A DNA stretch of 64,000 nt from Labrys sp. WJW (GTDB lineage: Bacteria > Pseudomonadota > Alphaproteobacteria > Rhizobiales > Labraceae): contig NZ_LYXZ01000031.1 of NCBI RefSeq assembly GCF_001676615.1, positions 1-64,000 on the forward strand, in the 5' to 3' direction. The position numbers and the translations under genes are program-made. Under the pieces are notes generated by a model, which worked only from the letters and a program-made list of their open reading frames with translations, was not told the DNA's origin and ran no database searches. Position 1 is the stretch's first letter. Each line of letters opens with the position of its first letter. Below are positions 39,862 to 48,567 of the stretch, piece by piece.

Positions 39862-41238
39862 TCAGGCCCCTGCCTCCGCTTCGAGATGGGGGCTTTCGAA
39901 GCCGAGCTTGCGCAACCCAGCCTGGATCTCCGGAATGCGCATGAACAGGTTCCAGATCAGGCCGGTGCGATAGTTCTCGATCATCACGATGATGGGGCCC
40001 TGGTCGATCGACAGGAAGGTGTCGGCGAACCAGCCTCGCTCCTCACTGAAGGCATCGACGAAGCCGAAGCGGCCCCAGACCTTGTCGCCATGCTTGACGA
40101 GGAAGTGGCGTAGGGCCGCCATGGCCTCTTTGGGCGCATAGGGAAAGCTCGACAGGGCGGCCGTCGGGCTGATCACCCCATTGTCCTCGCTCGGCTGATG
40201 GGCGGCGTAGCCGTCCGGATCGTCACTCGCCGTCAGGCCCCAGCAATCGGGGCCATAGCCCTTGTGGCCATGCGGATTGAGCACGCAGTGGCGATGATTG
40301 ATCATCGTATGGGCGACATTCTGCCGCCAATAGTCGGCGTAGCGGTCCTTCAGCCCCCTGGGATCGAGGCCGAGGAAGGAATAGTGCGCCCAGAACAGCG
40401 GCCCGCCCCTGTCGGGGCCGAGCGGCAATTCGATGTCGTAATAGCTGCGCGGCGCCCCGAAATCCTTGCTGGCCGCGAAGCCGCGATGATAGGCGGCGGG
40501 ATCGATCGGATAGCGCGGCGCCGATACGGCCATCACATAGGCGATCAGGCACTCGTTCCAGCCATGGATGTCATGGTCGAGCACGAAGCCGTTATTGGGG
40601 CTCCAATGCCAATAGAGCGCGTGGCGTCCCTGCGTATACCAGTTCCATTCGATCTCGCCCCACAGCCCGGTGATGCGCTGGCGCAGCCTCGTCTCGGCGG
40701 GGGTCTCGGCGTCGAAATATTCGCGGGCGCAAAGCAGTCCCTGGAACAGGAAGGCGGTCTCGACCAGGTCGCCTCCGTCGTCCTTGCGGCTGAAGGGCCA
40801 GACCCTGCCGGTTTCGCCATGCATGAAATGCGAATAGGCGCCATGGAAACAGGTGGTCGGCTCGATGACGTCGATGATCCTGGTCAGCCGCTCCAGTCCC
40901 TCGGCGCGGCTGATCCAGCCCCGTTCCATCGCCACGATCATGGCCATGATGCCGAAACCCGTCCCGCCGATCGCCACCAGGTCGTTGGGCGTGTCCACCG
41001 TGCGGGTGGTGCGGTCGCGGGCCATGCCGCTGGCCGGCTCCGCGCCCTCCCAGAAGAAACGGAAGGTCTGGCGTTGCACGGCTTCCAGCAGTTCATCGTC
41101 GGGCAGATCGACGAGATCGGCCGCCTCGTAGAGCCGGCCAGCCGGCTCGGTCCTGGTCATGCCCTTGCCCCCCTTCTCCGCCGCGATCTTCTTGTCGCCC
41201 TTGGAGAACTTCTTCTTGCCGGCCTTGTCCTTTGCCAT
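39862..41238 (-). CDS. Glycoamylase-like (PF10091 / GH144-like) protein
   Basis: 458 residues from the ATG at 41238; a second candidate start is MTRTEP at 41160. After a Lys-rich N-terminus (MAKDKAGKKKFSKGDKKIAA), an alpha-barrel domain of the glycoamylase-like family spans the rest. Visible blocks are QTFRFFWEGAEPASGMARDR, IGGTGFGIMAMIVAMERGWI, HWSPNNGFVLDHDIHGWNE, DCWGLTASDDPDGYAAH and DQGPIIVMIENYRTGLIWNL. Relatives hydrolyse beta-1,2-glucans or form the C-terminal domain of cyclic glucan synthase. No signal peptide is seen, unlike the usual exported members. Confidence 0.8.
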   Translation of the reverse strand: MAKDKAGKKKFSKGDKKIAAEKGGKGMTRTEPAGRLYEAADLVDLPDDELLEAVQRQTFRFFWEGAEPASGMARDRTTRTVDTPNDLVAIGGTGFGIMAMIVAMERGWISRAEGLERLTRIIDVIEPTTCFHGAYSHFMHGETGRVWPFSRKDDGGDLVETAFLFQGLLCAREYFDAETPAETRLRQRITGLWGEIEWNWYTQGRHALYWHWSPNNGFVLDHDIHGWNECLIAYVMAVSAPRYPIDPAAYHRGFAASKDFGAPRSYYDIELPLGPDRGGPLFWAHYSFLGLDPRGLKDRYADYWRQNVAHTMINHRHCVLNPHGHKGYGPDCWGLTASDDPDGYAAHQPSEDNGVISPTAALSSFPYAPKEAMAALRHFLVKHGDKVWGRFGFVDAFSEERGWFADTFLSIDQGPIIVMIENYRTGLIWNLFMRIPEIQAGLRKLGFESPHLEAEAGA

Positions 41239-41339
41239 CGTCCCGACTTTCACCCGTGGCAAGCCATGAGGGCTGCCTGATCGATTTTTAGACAGACGCT
41301 TCAACAGAAGCGAACACTCTTTTGAAAAATATATTCTTT

Positions 41340-43175
41340 TTATTCGCCGCCCTTGGATTGGTCTGTATCATCCCGATCCGACTTCTCCGCCGCACGGTCC
41401 GCTTGTGTCCGGTCGTTGAGAAGCCGAAGAGTACGCGGAAAGAAGCTGGCCTTGGAACCGGGCCGGCCGATATGGACGATGGTAGACTTGCCAAGATCCT
41501 TTTCGAAAAGGCCGAAAACCTTGTCGCGCGTCCCCTCGTCCAGGCCTTCGAGGGCTTCGTCGATGACGATCCAGGCCGGCTTCTGCAGAGCGAGACGGGC
41601 AAAAGCCACCGTCTGCTGCTCTTCGTCGGCGAGGTCCTTGTCCCAGCGTACATTGCGGTCGAGGTCATCGGCCAGATGCCTAAGCCCCACCGCGGACAGA
41701 GCATGCTCGAAATCGGCCTGTTCAAACCTCGCCACCGGCTGCGGATAGGACAGGATCTGTCGCAAGGTGCCCTGGGGCAGATAGGGACGACGCGGCATGA
41801 AAGTGACCTGCCCGCCCTTGGGAATGCTGACCTGACCTGAGCCAAAAGGCCAGAGCCCGGCCAGAGTGCGAAAGAGCAGAGTCTTGTTCGCTCCGGCCTC
41901 GCTGACGATCAAAACCCGCTCGCCGGGTTGGATCTGGACATGATCTTCGTTGAGCCGGCTGTGCCCGCTCGATGCTTCGATCACCAGATCATCGAGACGG
42001 ATGCCGTCGTTTTCGGTCTCAGTGAACTTGATATGGCTGGCTTCCGTCTGTTGCGCGTCGATAGTGGTAACGGCGGAGCGGAAATTGGCGACACGCAGCA
42101 GCGTCGCCCGCCAATCGGCGATGTTGTTGAAGTTGTCGACCGGCCAACGCAACTGGGCCTGCACGAGATTGAAGGCGGCCACCGCGGCCATCAGCCCACC
42201 AAAGGTCAGATTGCCGGCGAGATAGATCGGTGCGGCCACCAGGATCGGTGCCAGATTGGTGAACCAGCCGTATCCGGCAGTCACCCAGGTCAGCCTCGTG
42301 GTGGTGGTGACCAGGCGGCGCATCGCCAGCAAGACCGCACGTAAATCGAGATTGAGCTGGCGTTCTTCGTCTTTCTCACCGTTGTTGAGAGAGATGGCAT
42401 CAACATGTTCGCTTACCCGAACCAACGAAAAGCGGAACTCGGCTTCGCGGGCATAACGGTCGGCGTTGAGCCCTACCAAGGAAGCGCCGACGTGCCACGA
42501 CATCAGCGACCCTGTCGCCGAGAACAAGATTGCCGCCCAGACCAAGTAACCCGGTATGGAGAAGGTATAGCCTTGGAATTGGAAGTTAAAACCATCGGAT
42601 ACGATCCATAGGGCCGGAATGAAGATTGCCAGATAGATCAATGCCGAGAACAGGCCAATAGCCAGATCGGTCGACAATTCCGTAAGGTGGCGTGCATCCT
42701 CATGCAGACGCTGGTCTGGGTTGACGCCGATCTTACTAGAGTTGGACAAACGGAACGCCCTGCGCGGCAGCATCCATTGACCGATGAGATCTTCGACCAA
42801 TCCCTGTCTCAATTTCAGCTTGATCATCATGCCGAGCCAAGTCTGGCTGACATTGAGAACCAAAAGGCCACCGGCAATGGCAATGAAGACCAAGATCTGC
42901 TGGACGAACTGAGCGATGTCCTTACGCGTTAGCGCGTCGTAAAAGGGCTGGTTCCAAGCGATCAACAGCCGCTGGAAATAGGCCGAAGTGACGAGCACGG
43001 TGAAGACGCCAACCCCCAGCATGAACAACTGGTTGCGATGAGGCGAGGAAACGAAGGCGCGGGCCATCATGTTGAGCTGCAGCAGCAGCCCGCCCATCGA
43101 CTGCTCGGACTGCCCAGGCTTGTCCGCCTCGTTGCTCGGCGCTTCGGCAGGCTTCCCGCCGGATTGTGCAACCAT
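41340..43175 (-). CDS. SbmA/YddA-type ABC protein with degenerate ATPase motifs
   Basis: 611 residues. The N-terminal SbmA/BacA-like membrane domain is at about 30-340, with QRLLIAWNQPFYDALTRKDI, QTWLGMMIKLKLRQGLVEDL and NPDQRLHEDAR as family marks. The C-terminal ABC domain keeps the framework but has lost key residues. Walker A is SEAGANKT at 425-432 (consensus GxxGxGKS/T). The signature is LADEEQQ at 515-521 instead of LSGGEQQ. Walker B is IVIDEALEGLDE, and the H-loop HR is replaced by VHIGRPG (His 568). It is probably poorly active or inactive as an ATPase, or regulatory. Single gene, divergent from the DeoR gene. Confidence 0.87.
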   Translation of the reverse strand: MVAQSGGKPAEAPSNEADKPGQSEQSMGGLLLQLNMMARAFVSSPHRNQLFMLGVGVFTVLVTSAYFQRLLIAWNQPFYDALTRKDIAQFVQQILVFIAIAGGLLVLNVSQTWLGMMIKLKLRQGLVEDLIGQWMLPRRAFRLSNSSKIGVNPDQRLHEDARHLTELSTDLAIGLFSALIYLAIFIPALWIVSDGFNFQFQGYTFSIPGYLVWAAILFSATGSLMSWHVGASLVGLNADRYAREAEFRFSLVRVSEHVDAISLNNGEKDEERQLNLDLRAVLLAMRRLVTTTTRLTWVTAGYGWFTNLAPILVAAPIYLAGNLTFGGLMAAVAAFNLVQAQLRWPVDNFNNIADWRATLLRVANFRSAVTTIDAQQTEASHIKFTETENDGIRLDDLVIEASSGHSRLNEDHVQIQPGERVLIVSEAGANKTLLFRTLAGLWPFGSGQVSIPKGGQVTFMPRRPYLPQGTLRQILSYPQPVARFEQADFEHALSAVGLRHLADDLDRNVRWDKDLADEEQQTVAFARLALQKPAWIVIDEALEGLDEGTRDKVFGLFEKDLGKSTIVHIGRPGSKASFFPRTLRLLNDRTQADRAAEKSDRDDTDQSKGGE

Positions 43176-43361
43176 GAATCACTCTCCGCCTCGACTATAG
43201 CCGGTCATCTGGCAGAGTCATCCTCAAGGGTAAGCGAGTAACGCGTACGACAATCCATCTTATGCGTGAATTCGCGCGTTCATGCGCCTTTTTGCATTTT
43301 CATACTTGCATTGCCTCCACTTAAGCGACATAAGCAGCCCGTTCATCGGATCCTGCGTGCC

Positions 43362-44147
43362 ATGGAAACCTCAACTCTTCTCGATGCTGGCCTCATCCCT
43401 GCCGAGCGGCAGCGCCTGCTTCTGCAGCGCATCGAACAGGATGGCCGCATCGCGTCTGTCCAGGCGGCGCTGGATTTTGCCGTGTCGGAGGACACCATCC
43501 GCCGCGACCTCAAGGAGCTCGCCGACGCTGGCCTGATCGAGCGCGTGCATGGCGGCGCCCTGCGCAAGTCCCGCGCTTCACACCGATTTGATCGACGCCT
43601 GATCAGCAACGAGGCGCAGAAGAAGCAATTGGCGGCCTATGCCCTGCGTTTCGTCGAGGCGGGAATGGTCGTCCTGCTCGACCAGAGCACCAGCAATCTG
43701 ATGCTGGCACGCCAGCTTCCGGTCGAGGCCGGCCTCACCGTGATCACCCCCTCGCCCGACATTGCCGTCGCCGCGCTCGATCGCGGCATCGGCAAGCTGG
43801 TGCTGATCGGCGGGCAGGTCGATCCCCAGTCGCGCAGCGCCAGCGGTGCCGGAGCGCTGGAGCAGATCGCCTATCTCAAGCCGGACCTGTGCTTCCTGGG
43901 CGCCTGCGCCGTCGACCCGATCGAGGGCGTGACAGTGGTCGACCATGACGATGCCCATCTCAAGCGCGCCATGGTCGCGGCCTCCCGTTCGACGATGGCC
44001 TTGGTCACCGCCGAGAAGCTCGACACATGCTCGGCCTATCAGGTCATGCCCTTCGCTCGCCTCGATCGCATGGTCACCGAGAATGCGAGCTCGAACCCCA
44101 TCCTGCAGCGCTACAGCGAAAGTGGCGTGGAGATCCATCTTGTCTAA
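43362..44147 (+). CDS. DeoR-family transcriptional regulator
   Basis: 261 residues from the ATG at 43362; the open upstream frame is not family-like. The winged helix is at about 10-65 (ERQRLLLQRIEQDGRIASVQ, SEDTIRRDLKELADAGLIER, VHGGALR). The DeoRC sensor domain follows, with LLDQSTSNLMLARQLP and LVLIGGQVDPQSRSASG. It overlaps the MFS gene by 8 bp, so it most likely controls that transporter in response to a phosphorylated sugar. The target operator was not identified. Confidence 0.88.
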   Translation: METSTLLDAGLIPAERQRLLLQRIEQDGRIASVQAALDFAVSEDTIRRDLKELADAGLIERVHGGALRKSRASHRFDRRLISNEAQKKQLAAYALRFVEAGMVVLLDQSTSNLMLARQLPVEAGLTVITPSPDIAVAALDRGIGKLVLIGGQVDPQSRSASGAGALEQIAYLKPDLCFLGACAVDPIEGVTVVDHDDAHLKRAMVAASRSTMALVTAEKLDTCSAYQVMPFARLDRMVTENASSNPILQRYSESGVEIHLV

Positions 44148-45327
44148 AACGTCTCTTTATCGGCCCGGCTGGCGGGTCTGGCATCCAACGGCATTGACCT
44201 TCTACGTCAATGGCGCTCTCTACGGTGTCTGGGCCACGCAGATCCCTCTTGCCAAGGAGCGGCTGGGCCTCGATCCCATCGTACTGAGCGTCGTCCTGCT
44301 GATGCTCGGCGCCGGGGCCGTGCTCGCCATGGCCGGCAGCGGCTGGATCATCCAGCGTCTCGGCACCGCGGCTCTCATTCGGCTGAGCGGCGTGGTTTTC
44401 CTGGCGCTGCTGCCCGCCATTCCCCTTATGCCGGACGTCTGGCTGCTCTCCGCCGTCGTCTTCCTGTTCGGCGCCAGCGGCGGCTGCATGGATGTGGCGA
44501 TGAATGCCGATGCCGCCAGGATCGAGAAGCAGGTCGGGCGGCCCTATATGTCTTCGTTCCACGGCATGTGGAGCCTGGGCGGATTGACTGGGGCTGGTAT
44601 CGCCACCCTGATGCTCCGCTGGACCGACGGCGCTACCCAGGCGCTCATCGTGACGGTGGTGCTGGCCGTTATCTTTGCCTGGGGGCAGAGAGGCCTCGCT
44701 CCCGGCAAGATTGCGGCAACGGCCGACGCCGGCGCCGGCAAATCGCCCTCCCTGCGCCCGGCCTTTCTCGCCGTCGTGGTCGGCCTGATGGCCGCGCTCG
44801 CCTTCAGCGGAGAGGGCGTCGTGCTGGATTGGGCCGCCGTCTTCCTGCGCGAACAATTGGGAGCCGGCCAGGAATTGGCCAATGTCGGCTATGCCGCCTT
44901 CGCCGGGGCGATGGCAAGCGTGCGTTTCCTGGGTGACCCTATCCGACGTCACGTCGATGGCGTTCATCTGGTTCGAGGCGGCTGCCTGCTCGCCTTGATC
45001 GGGCTCCTGATGGGACCGCTTTCGGGCAATGTCTATGTCGCCATCCTCGGCTATGGCTTGACCGGCATCGGCTTTGCCAATGTGGTGCCGGTCCTGTTCA
45101 GCACCGCCGGGGCCATGCCGCGCCCGGAAGTGCAGATCGCAACGATATCGACCATGGGCTATGCTGGCTTGCTGGCGGCCCCGCCTCTGCTCGGAACCGT
45201 CGCCCATGTGTCGTCGCTCGCCGGCATCTTCTACGTGGCGGCGGTGTTCACCGTGATCATAGCACTGCTGGCGCCCGTCTGCGCTCCCCGCGGCAACTCC
45301 GGGAGCCCGGCTATAGAAGCGGGCTGA
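44140..45327 (+). CDS. MFS transporter
   Basis: 395 residues from a TTG at 44140, with GGAG seven bases upstream and an 8-bp overlap with the DeoR gene. About twelve membrane spans are seen. Features include FYVNGALYGVWATQIPLAKE in the first helix, GAGAVLAMAGSGWIIQRLGT at helix 2-3, GCMDVAMNADAARIEKQVGR and FHGMWSLGGLTGAGIA, as in the YbjJ/sugar-type MFS group. The substrate is unknown, probably a sugar given the regulator. Its 3' end overlaps cls tail to tail by 17 bp. Confidence 0.87.
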   Translation: MSKTSLYRPGWRVWHPTALTFYVNGALYGVWATQIPLAKERLGLDPIVLSVVLLMLGAGAVLAMAGSGWIIQRLGTAALIRLSGVVFLALLPAIPLMPDVWLLSAVVFLFGASGGCMDVAMNADAARIEKQVGRPYMSSFHGMWSLGGLTGAGIATLMLRWTDGATQALIVTVVLAVIFAWGQRGLAPGKIAATADAGAGKSPSLRPAFLAVVVGLMAALAFSGEGVVLDWAAVFLREQLGAGQELANVGYAAFAGAMASVRFLGDPIRRHVDGVHLVRGGCLLALIGLLMGPLSGNVYVAILGYGLTGIGFANVVPVLFSTAGAMPRPEVQIATISTMGYAGLLAAPPLLGTVAHVSSLAGIFYVAAVFTVIIALLAPVCAPRGNSGSPAIEAG

Positions 45328-46777
45328 CCAGCCGCGCCAGATTCTCGGCGACCTTGCGGATCCAGGGGCGCCGGCGCCATCTGTCCAGGTCCATCCGATC
45401 GCTGTTGGCGATGTAGTCATCCTGCATGCGTCGCAATTGCAGCGTGACCTCGCGGTCATAGATGACGACCGTGACCTCCGAGTTCAGCACGAAGGAGCGC
45501 ATATCCATGTTGCTCGAGCCGATCAAGGCGACGTCGGTATCTACCGAGACGTTCTTGGCGTGCAGGAACTTGTCGCGGAAGAGGTGGATGCTCACCCCGG
45601 CAGCCAGCAATCCGCCATAATAGGACTGCTGGGCGAAACGTACGAGGCGGTGGTCCGAAACCTTGGGGACGACCAGATGCACGGCGACGCCGCGCAGCAC
45701 GGCAATCTGCATCGCCTTGTGAACGGCCTCGCTGGGAATGAAATAGGGCGTGACGATCACCACGCGCTGCAAGGCCGAATGGATGGCCGTGACGATCAAG
45801 CTCTCGATCCCCCCGACCCGATAATCCGGCCCGCTCGGCAGGACCTGCATCGCCAGGGTGCCACAGGCCGGCGTCGGCGACATCACGCTGTCGAGCGGCA
45901 GCGCTTCCTCCGTCTCCAGGAACCAGTCGGCGATGAAGACGGCCTGCAATTCCAGCACCACCGGCCCTTCCAGGCGCAGCATCAGTTCCTGGTTCGAGAT
46001 GTCGAGCACCGTGCGGGCCGCTATGATGTTCTGAGAGCCGGCATAACCCACCTGCCCGTCCATCACCGCAATCTTGCGGTGATTGCGCAGGTCCGCCCGC
46101 GCCGACTTGCGCCGGAAGAAGGTGACCGGAAGGATGGGATGGGCCTCGACGCCATAGTCGGCCAGCGTCGTCAGCACGCTGCGTGCCCATTGCCGAGAGC
46201 CGATCGCATCGATGAGCACCCGGCATTTTACGCCGCGCGTCTGCGCCCGGCAGAGGGCTTGCATCACCTTCTGCCCCACTTCGTCGTCGGAGAAGATGTA
46301 GAACAGCAGATGGACATGATGCCGGGCGGCATCGATATCGGAAACCAGGCGATCGATCATCCGCGAATAGTCGCCGAGGAAGTCCACCCTCGCCCCATCG
46401 ACGACCGGCAGCTTGCCCACTCTTTCGATCAGCACCGCAGCACGCGTGAAGCGCCGGGGCAGCCGTTCGCGCGTGACCTCGGTCAACTCGCGGACCTTGT
46501 CGGCGGACAAGCTCAGAATGTCGGGAAGGCGTTCGAAACGCTTGCGCCGCCAGCGCGGATAGGTGGCCCGCCCGATCAGAAGGTAAAGCACCAGGGCCGG
46601 CCATGGCAGGAACATCACGAGCAGCAGCCAGCTTCGCGCCGCATCCGAATTGCGCCGGAAGGGCACCACCACGATCATGACGAGGCGAACCGCCCATTCG
46701 GAATAGAAATAGGCCCACGCCAACACGCTCAAACCCGGCAAGGTCAGATCGGACAACGACAAGGCGGGCCTTTCCAT
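45311..46777 (-). CDS. cls: Cardiolipin synthase (phospholipase D family)
   Basis: 488 residues from the ATG at 46777 (a GTG at 46789 lies inside a hairpin). It joins two phosphatidylglycerols to make cardiolipin in the inner membrane. Two N-terminal spans are seen (LSVLAWAYFYSEWAVRLVMI, LLLVMFLPWPALVLYLLIG). HKD motif 1 is NHRKIAVMDGQVGYAGSQN near 231, and HKD motif 2 is HAKNVSVDTDVALIGSSNMD near 405. A terminator-like hairpin with a T-run ends one base before the ATG, so there is no normal ribosome-binding site and the start is uncertain. Confidence 0.92.
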   Translation of the reverse strand: MERPALSLSDLTLPGLSVLAWAYFYSEWAVRLVMIVVVPFRRNSDAARSWLLLVMFLPWPALVLYLLIGRATYPRWRRKRFERLPDILSLSADKVRELTEVTRERLPRRFTRAAVLIERVGKLPVVDGARVDFLGDYSRMIDRLVSDIDAARHHVHLLFYIFSDDEVGQKVMQALCRAQTRGVKCRVLIDAIGSRQWARSVLTTLADYGVEAHPILPVTFFRRKSARADLRNHRKIAVMDGQVGYAGSQNIIAARTVLDISNQELMLRLEGPVVLELQAVFIADWFLETEEALPLDSVMSPTPACGTLAMQVLPSGPDYRVGGIESLIVTAIHSALQRVVIVTPYFIPSEAVHKAMQIAVLRGVAVHLVVPKVSDHRLVRFAQQSYYGGLLAAGVSIHLFRDKFLHAKNVSVDTDVALIGSSNMDMRSFVLNSEVTVVIYDREVTLQLRRMQDDYIANSDRMDLDRWRRRPWIRKVAENLARLVSPLL

Positions 46778-46778
46778 G

Positions 46779-46806
46779 AAAAAACCCACGCAGCGGGCTG
46801 CGTGGG
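46779..46806 (-). terminator. Terminator abutting the cls start codon
   Basis: A perfect 9-bp stem (CCCACGCAG / CTGCGTGGG, loop of 4) is followed on the minus strand by TTTTTT, then C and the ATG of cls. It probably ends the upstream lipoprotein transcript, or acts as an attenuator. Confidence 0.85.
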
Positions 46807-46832
46807 TGTGACTTGCGTCAGATGGCGATCCT

Positions 46833-46932
46833 CAAAGCGTTCTTCGATCTGACGAAATCGTCAAGCATCGCAAAGACGCGTCCAAACGAGGAACTAGAGC
46901 AAAGTACGTCTTCGTAAAAACGCGCTTCCTCT
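46833..46932 (+). repeat. Dispersed ~100-bp repeat, copy B
   Basis: It reads AAAGCGTTCTTCGATCTG, then GCATCGCAAAGACGCG, and ends with the TAGAGCAAAGTACGT...CGCTTCCTCTA near-palindrome. It lies between the lipoprotein gene and cls, 56 bp before the cls ATG. Confidence 0.82.
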
Positions 46933-46947
46933 AAGGGATCTCACCCC

Positions 46948-47229
46948 TTACGGGCACTGCACGCGGCGGTACCGCACGTTGCCGTAGTAATCGTAGTAAC
47001 GGCGGGTGCAGGCGCGCGGCGTGGTTTCGGCACCCACGATGGCACCGGCTGCGCCGCCGAGCACGCCGCCGACGATGGCGCCGCCGGCCGAACGCGTGGC
47101 AAGGCCGCCGATCAGCGCGCCGCCGCCAGCACCGATGGCAGCGCCACCGAGCGCGCGGTCACCGCGCGAATATTCCGAGCAGCCTGCGAGCAAAAGCCCT
47201 GCAGCTGCTACGATCAAAATCTTCTTCAT
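46948..47229 (-). CDS. Glycine-zipper lipoprotein with Tyr/Arg-rich tail
   Basis: 93 residues. The signal peptide is MKKILIVAAAGLLLAGC with the lipobox LAGC (Cys 17). A glycine zipper follows (GGAAIGAGGGALIGGLATRS, GGAIVGGVLGGAAGAIVGA). The tail has two Cys and many Tyr/Arg (CTRRYYDYYGNVRYRR), resembling YMGG-type envelope proteins. It is a paralogue in style of the protein at 26226-26474, without obvious sequence identity outside the zipper. Function unknown. Confidence 0.8.
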   Translation of the reverse strand: MKKILIVAAAGLLLAGCSEYSRGDRALGGAAIGAGGGALIGGLATRSAGGAIVGGVLGGAAGAIVGAETTPRACTRRYYDYYGNVRYRRVQCP

Positions 47230-47605
47230 GGGAGATCCTCCGTGGATGCCGATCCGTATCGATCATATACAGATACAACCGAGAGCAAAGCCCGATTCTT
47301 ACATCATGCACACCATGAACCGGAGATGAATGACTAGGTAAGGATAGCTCGTGCTTCAGATGCCATCGCTTTCTGCCAGAGCCGGAGAATATCACTACCG
47401 ACTCAACCGAAATGACGCATGTCACCGACATACTAACTTCTACGGCGAAGACAAGTTCCCCTTCGTGTACCGGTGCCTTTCGAGGGGCCGGAAAGCCCCC
47501 TCGAACGACACTTCTCTCGCAGCTGCGAAAAGGCCGCTTGCACCAGCGCTTCATGACGATTAAGCGGGAATGTCCGGAAATCTAGATAGTTTGGAGCGAC
47601 AAGCG
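47230..47605. other. 376-bp divergent spacer
   Basis: It separates the divergent lipoprotein and PfkB-kinase genes. It is AT-richer than the flanking genes at its left end. I see no gene, repeat copy or clear operator. Confidence 0.6.
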
Positions 47606-48505
47606 ATGGAAGCGCTCTTCATCGGCCATGCCTATATCGACGTGACCTTCGTTGCGGATGACATGCCGCGCGGCGATGAAAAGTCGGTTGCCAAGGACTA
47701 TGCCGTCGCGTTCGGCGGCAACGCCACGACGGCCGCTTTCTGCTGCGCCAAGCTAGGCGTGATCCCCGACCTGATCACCACCAATTCGAACGACTGGCTC
47801 GGCCGCATGTTCATGGACATGGCGGCGAAATACGGCATCTCCGTCCACCCCCGCAAGGTCAAGCGCTCCTCGCTCTCCTTCATCATGCCCAAGGACGGCA
47901 AGCGCGCCATCGTTCGCGCCCGTGACGACGACTATCTGCATCCCTATCCGCATCTCAACCTCGGCAATTGCCGCGCTTTGCACCTCGACGGGCATCTGGC
48001 CGATGCCGCGCTCTATTATGCCAAGGAATTCCGCAAGCTCGGGCGCCTGGTTTCGCTCGACGGCGGCGGCCTGCGCTCCAACACCGACGAATTGCTCAAT
48101 TATGTCGATGTCGCGGTGGTGGCGGAGCGCCTGTGCGAGCAGATGAACCTGACCGAGACCGAGATGCTTGATTATCTCAAGGGCAAGGGCTGCAAGATCG
48201 CCGGCGTGACCGCCGGCGAGCGCGGCATGCTGTGGTATGACGAGAGCGGCAAGGTCCAGCGCCTGCCGGCCCTCAACGTGCCCAAGGCTGCAGTGGTCGA
48301 TACCAACGGCGCCGGCGACATCTTCCACGGCGCCTACATGTACTCCTATCTCAGCCGCCCGCTGTCACGCTGGGAGGAGCATTTCCGCTTCGCGCGCGGC
48401 GCCTCCACCCACGCGATCCAGTTCCTCGGCAACGAAGCCAAGCTGCCGACCCGGGCGGATGTGGAATCCATCGAAACGCGGTTCCAGCCCGTCGCCGCTT
48501 CCTAG
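47606..48505 (+). CDS. PfkB-family carbohydrate kinase
   Basis: 299 residues from the ATG at 47606, preceded by GGAGCGAC; the open frame from 47570 is less likely. The first strand and substrate segment are MEALFIGHAYIDVTFVADDM. The N-terminal PfkB motif is AFGGNATTAAFCCAKLG, and the C-terminal one is VVDTNGAGDIFHGAYMYSYL with catalytic Asp near 237. The sugar cannot be told; ribokinase/fructokinase-like. It is followed 62 bp later by a DUF1697 gene on the same strand. Confidence 0.88.
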   Translation: MEALFIGHAYIDVTFVADDMPRGDEKSVAKDYAVAFGGNATTAAFCCAKLGVIPDLITTNSNDWLGRMFMDMAAKYGISVHPRKVKRSSLSFIMPKDGKRAIVRARDDDYLHPYPHLNLGNCRALHLDGHLADAALYYAKEFRKLGRLVSLDGGGLRSNTDELLNYVDVAVVAERLCEQMNLTETEMLDYLKGKGCKIAGVTAGERGMLWYDESGKVQRLPALNVPKAAVVDTNGAGDIFHGAYMYSYLSRPLSRWEEHFRFARGASTHAIQFLGNEAKLPTRADVESIETRFQPVAAS

Positions 48506-48567
48506 AGCCCTATGAGCCGGCGGGCCCGTCGTGGCCCGCATCGGACTACCCCGACGAGCCCTTCGCC

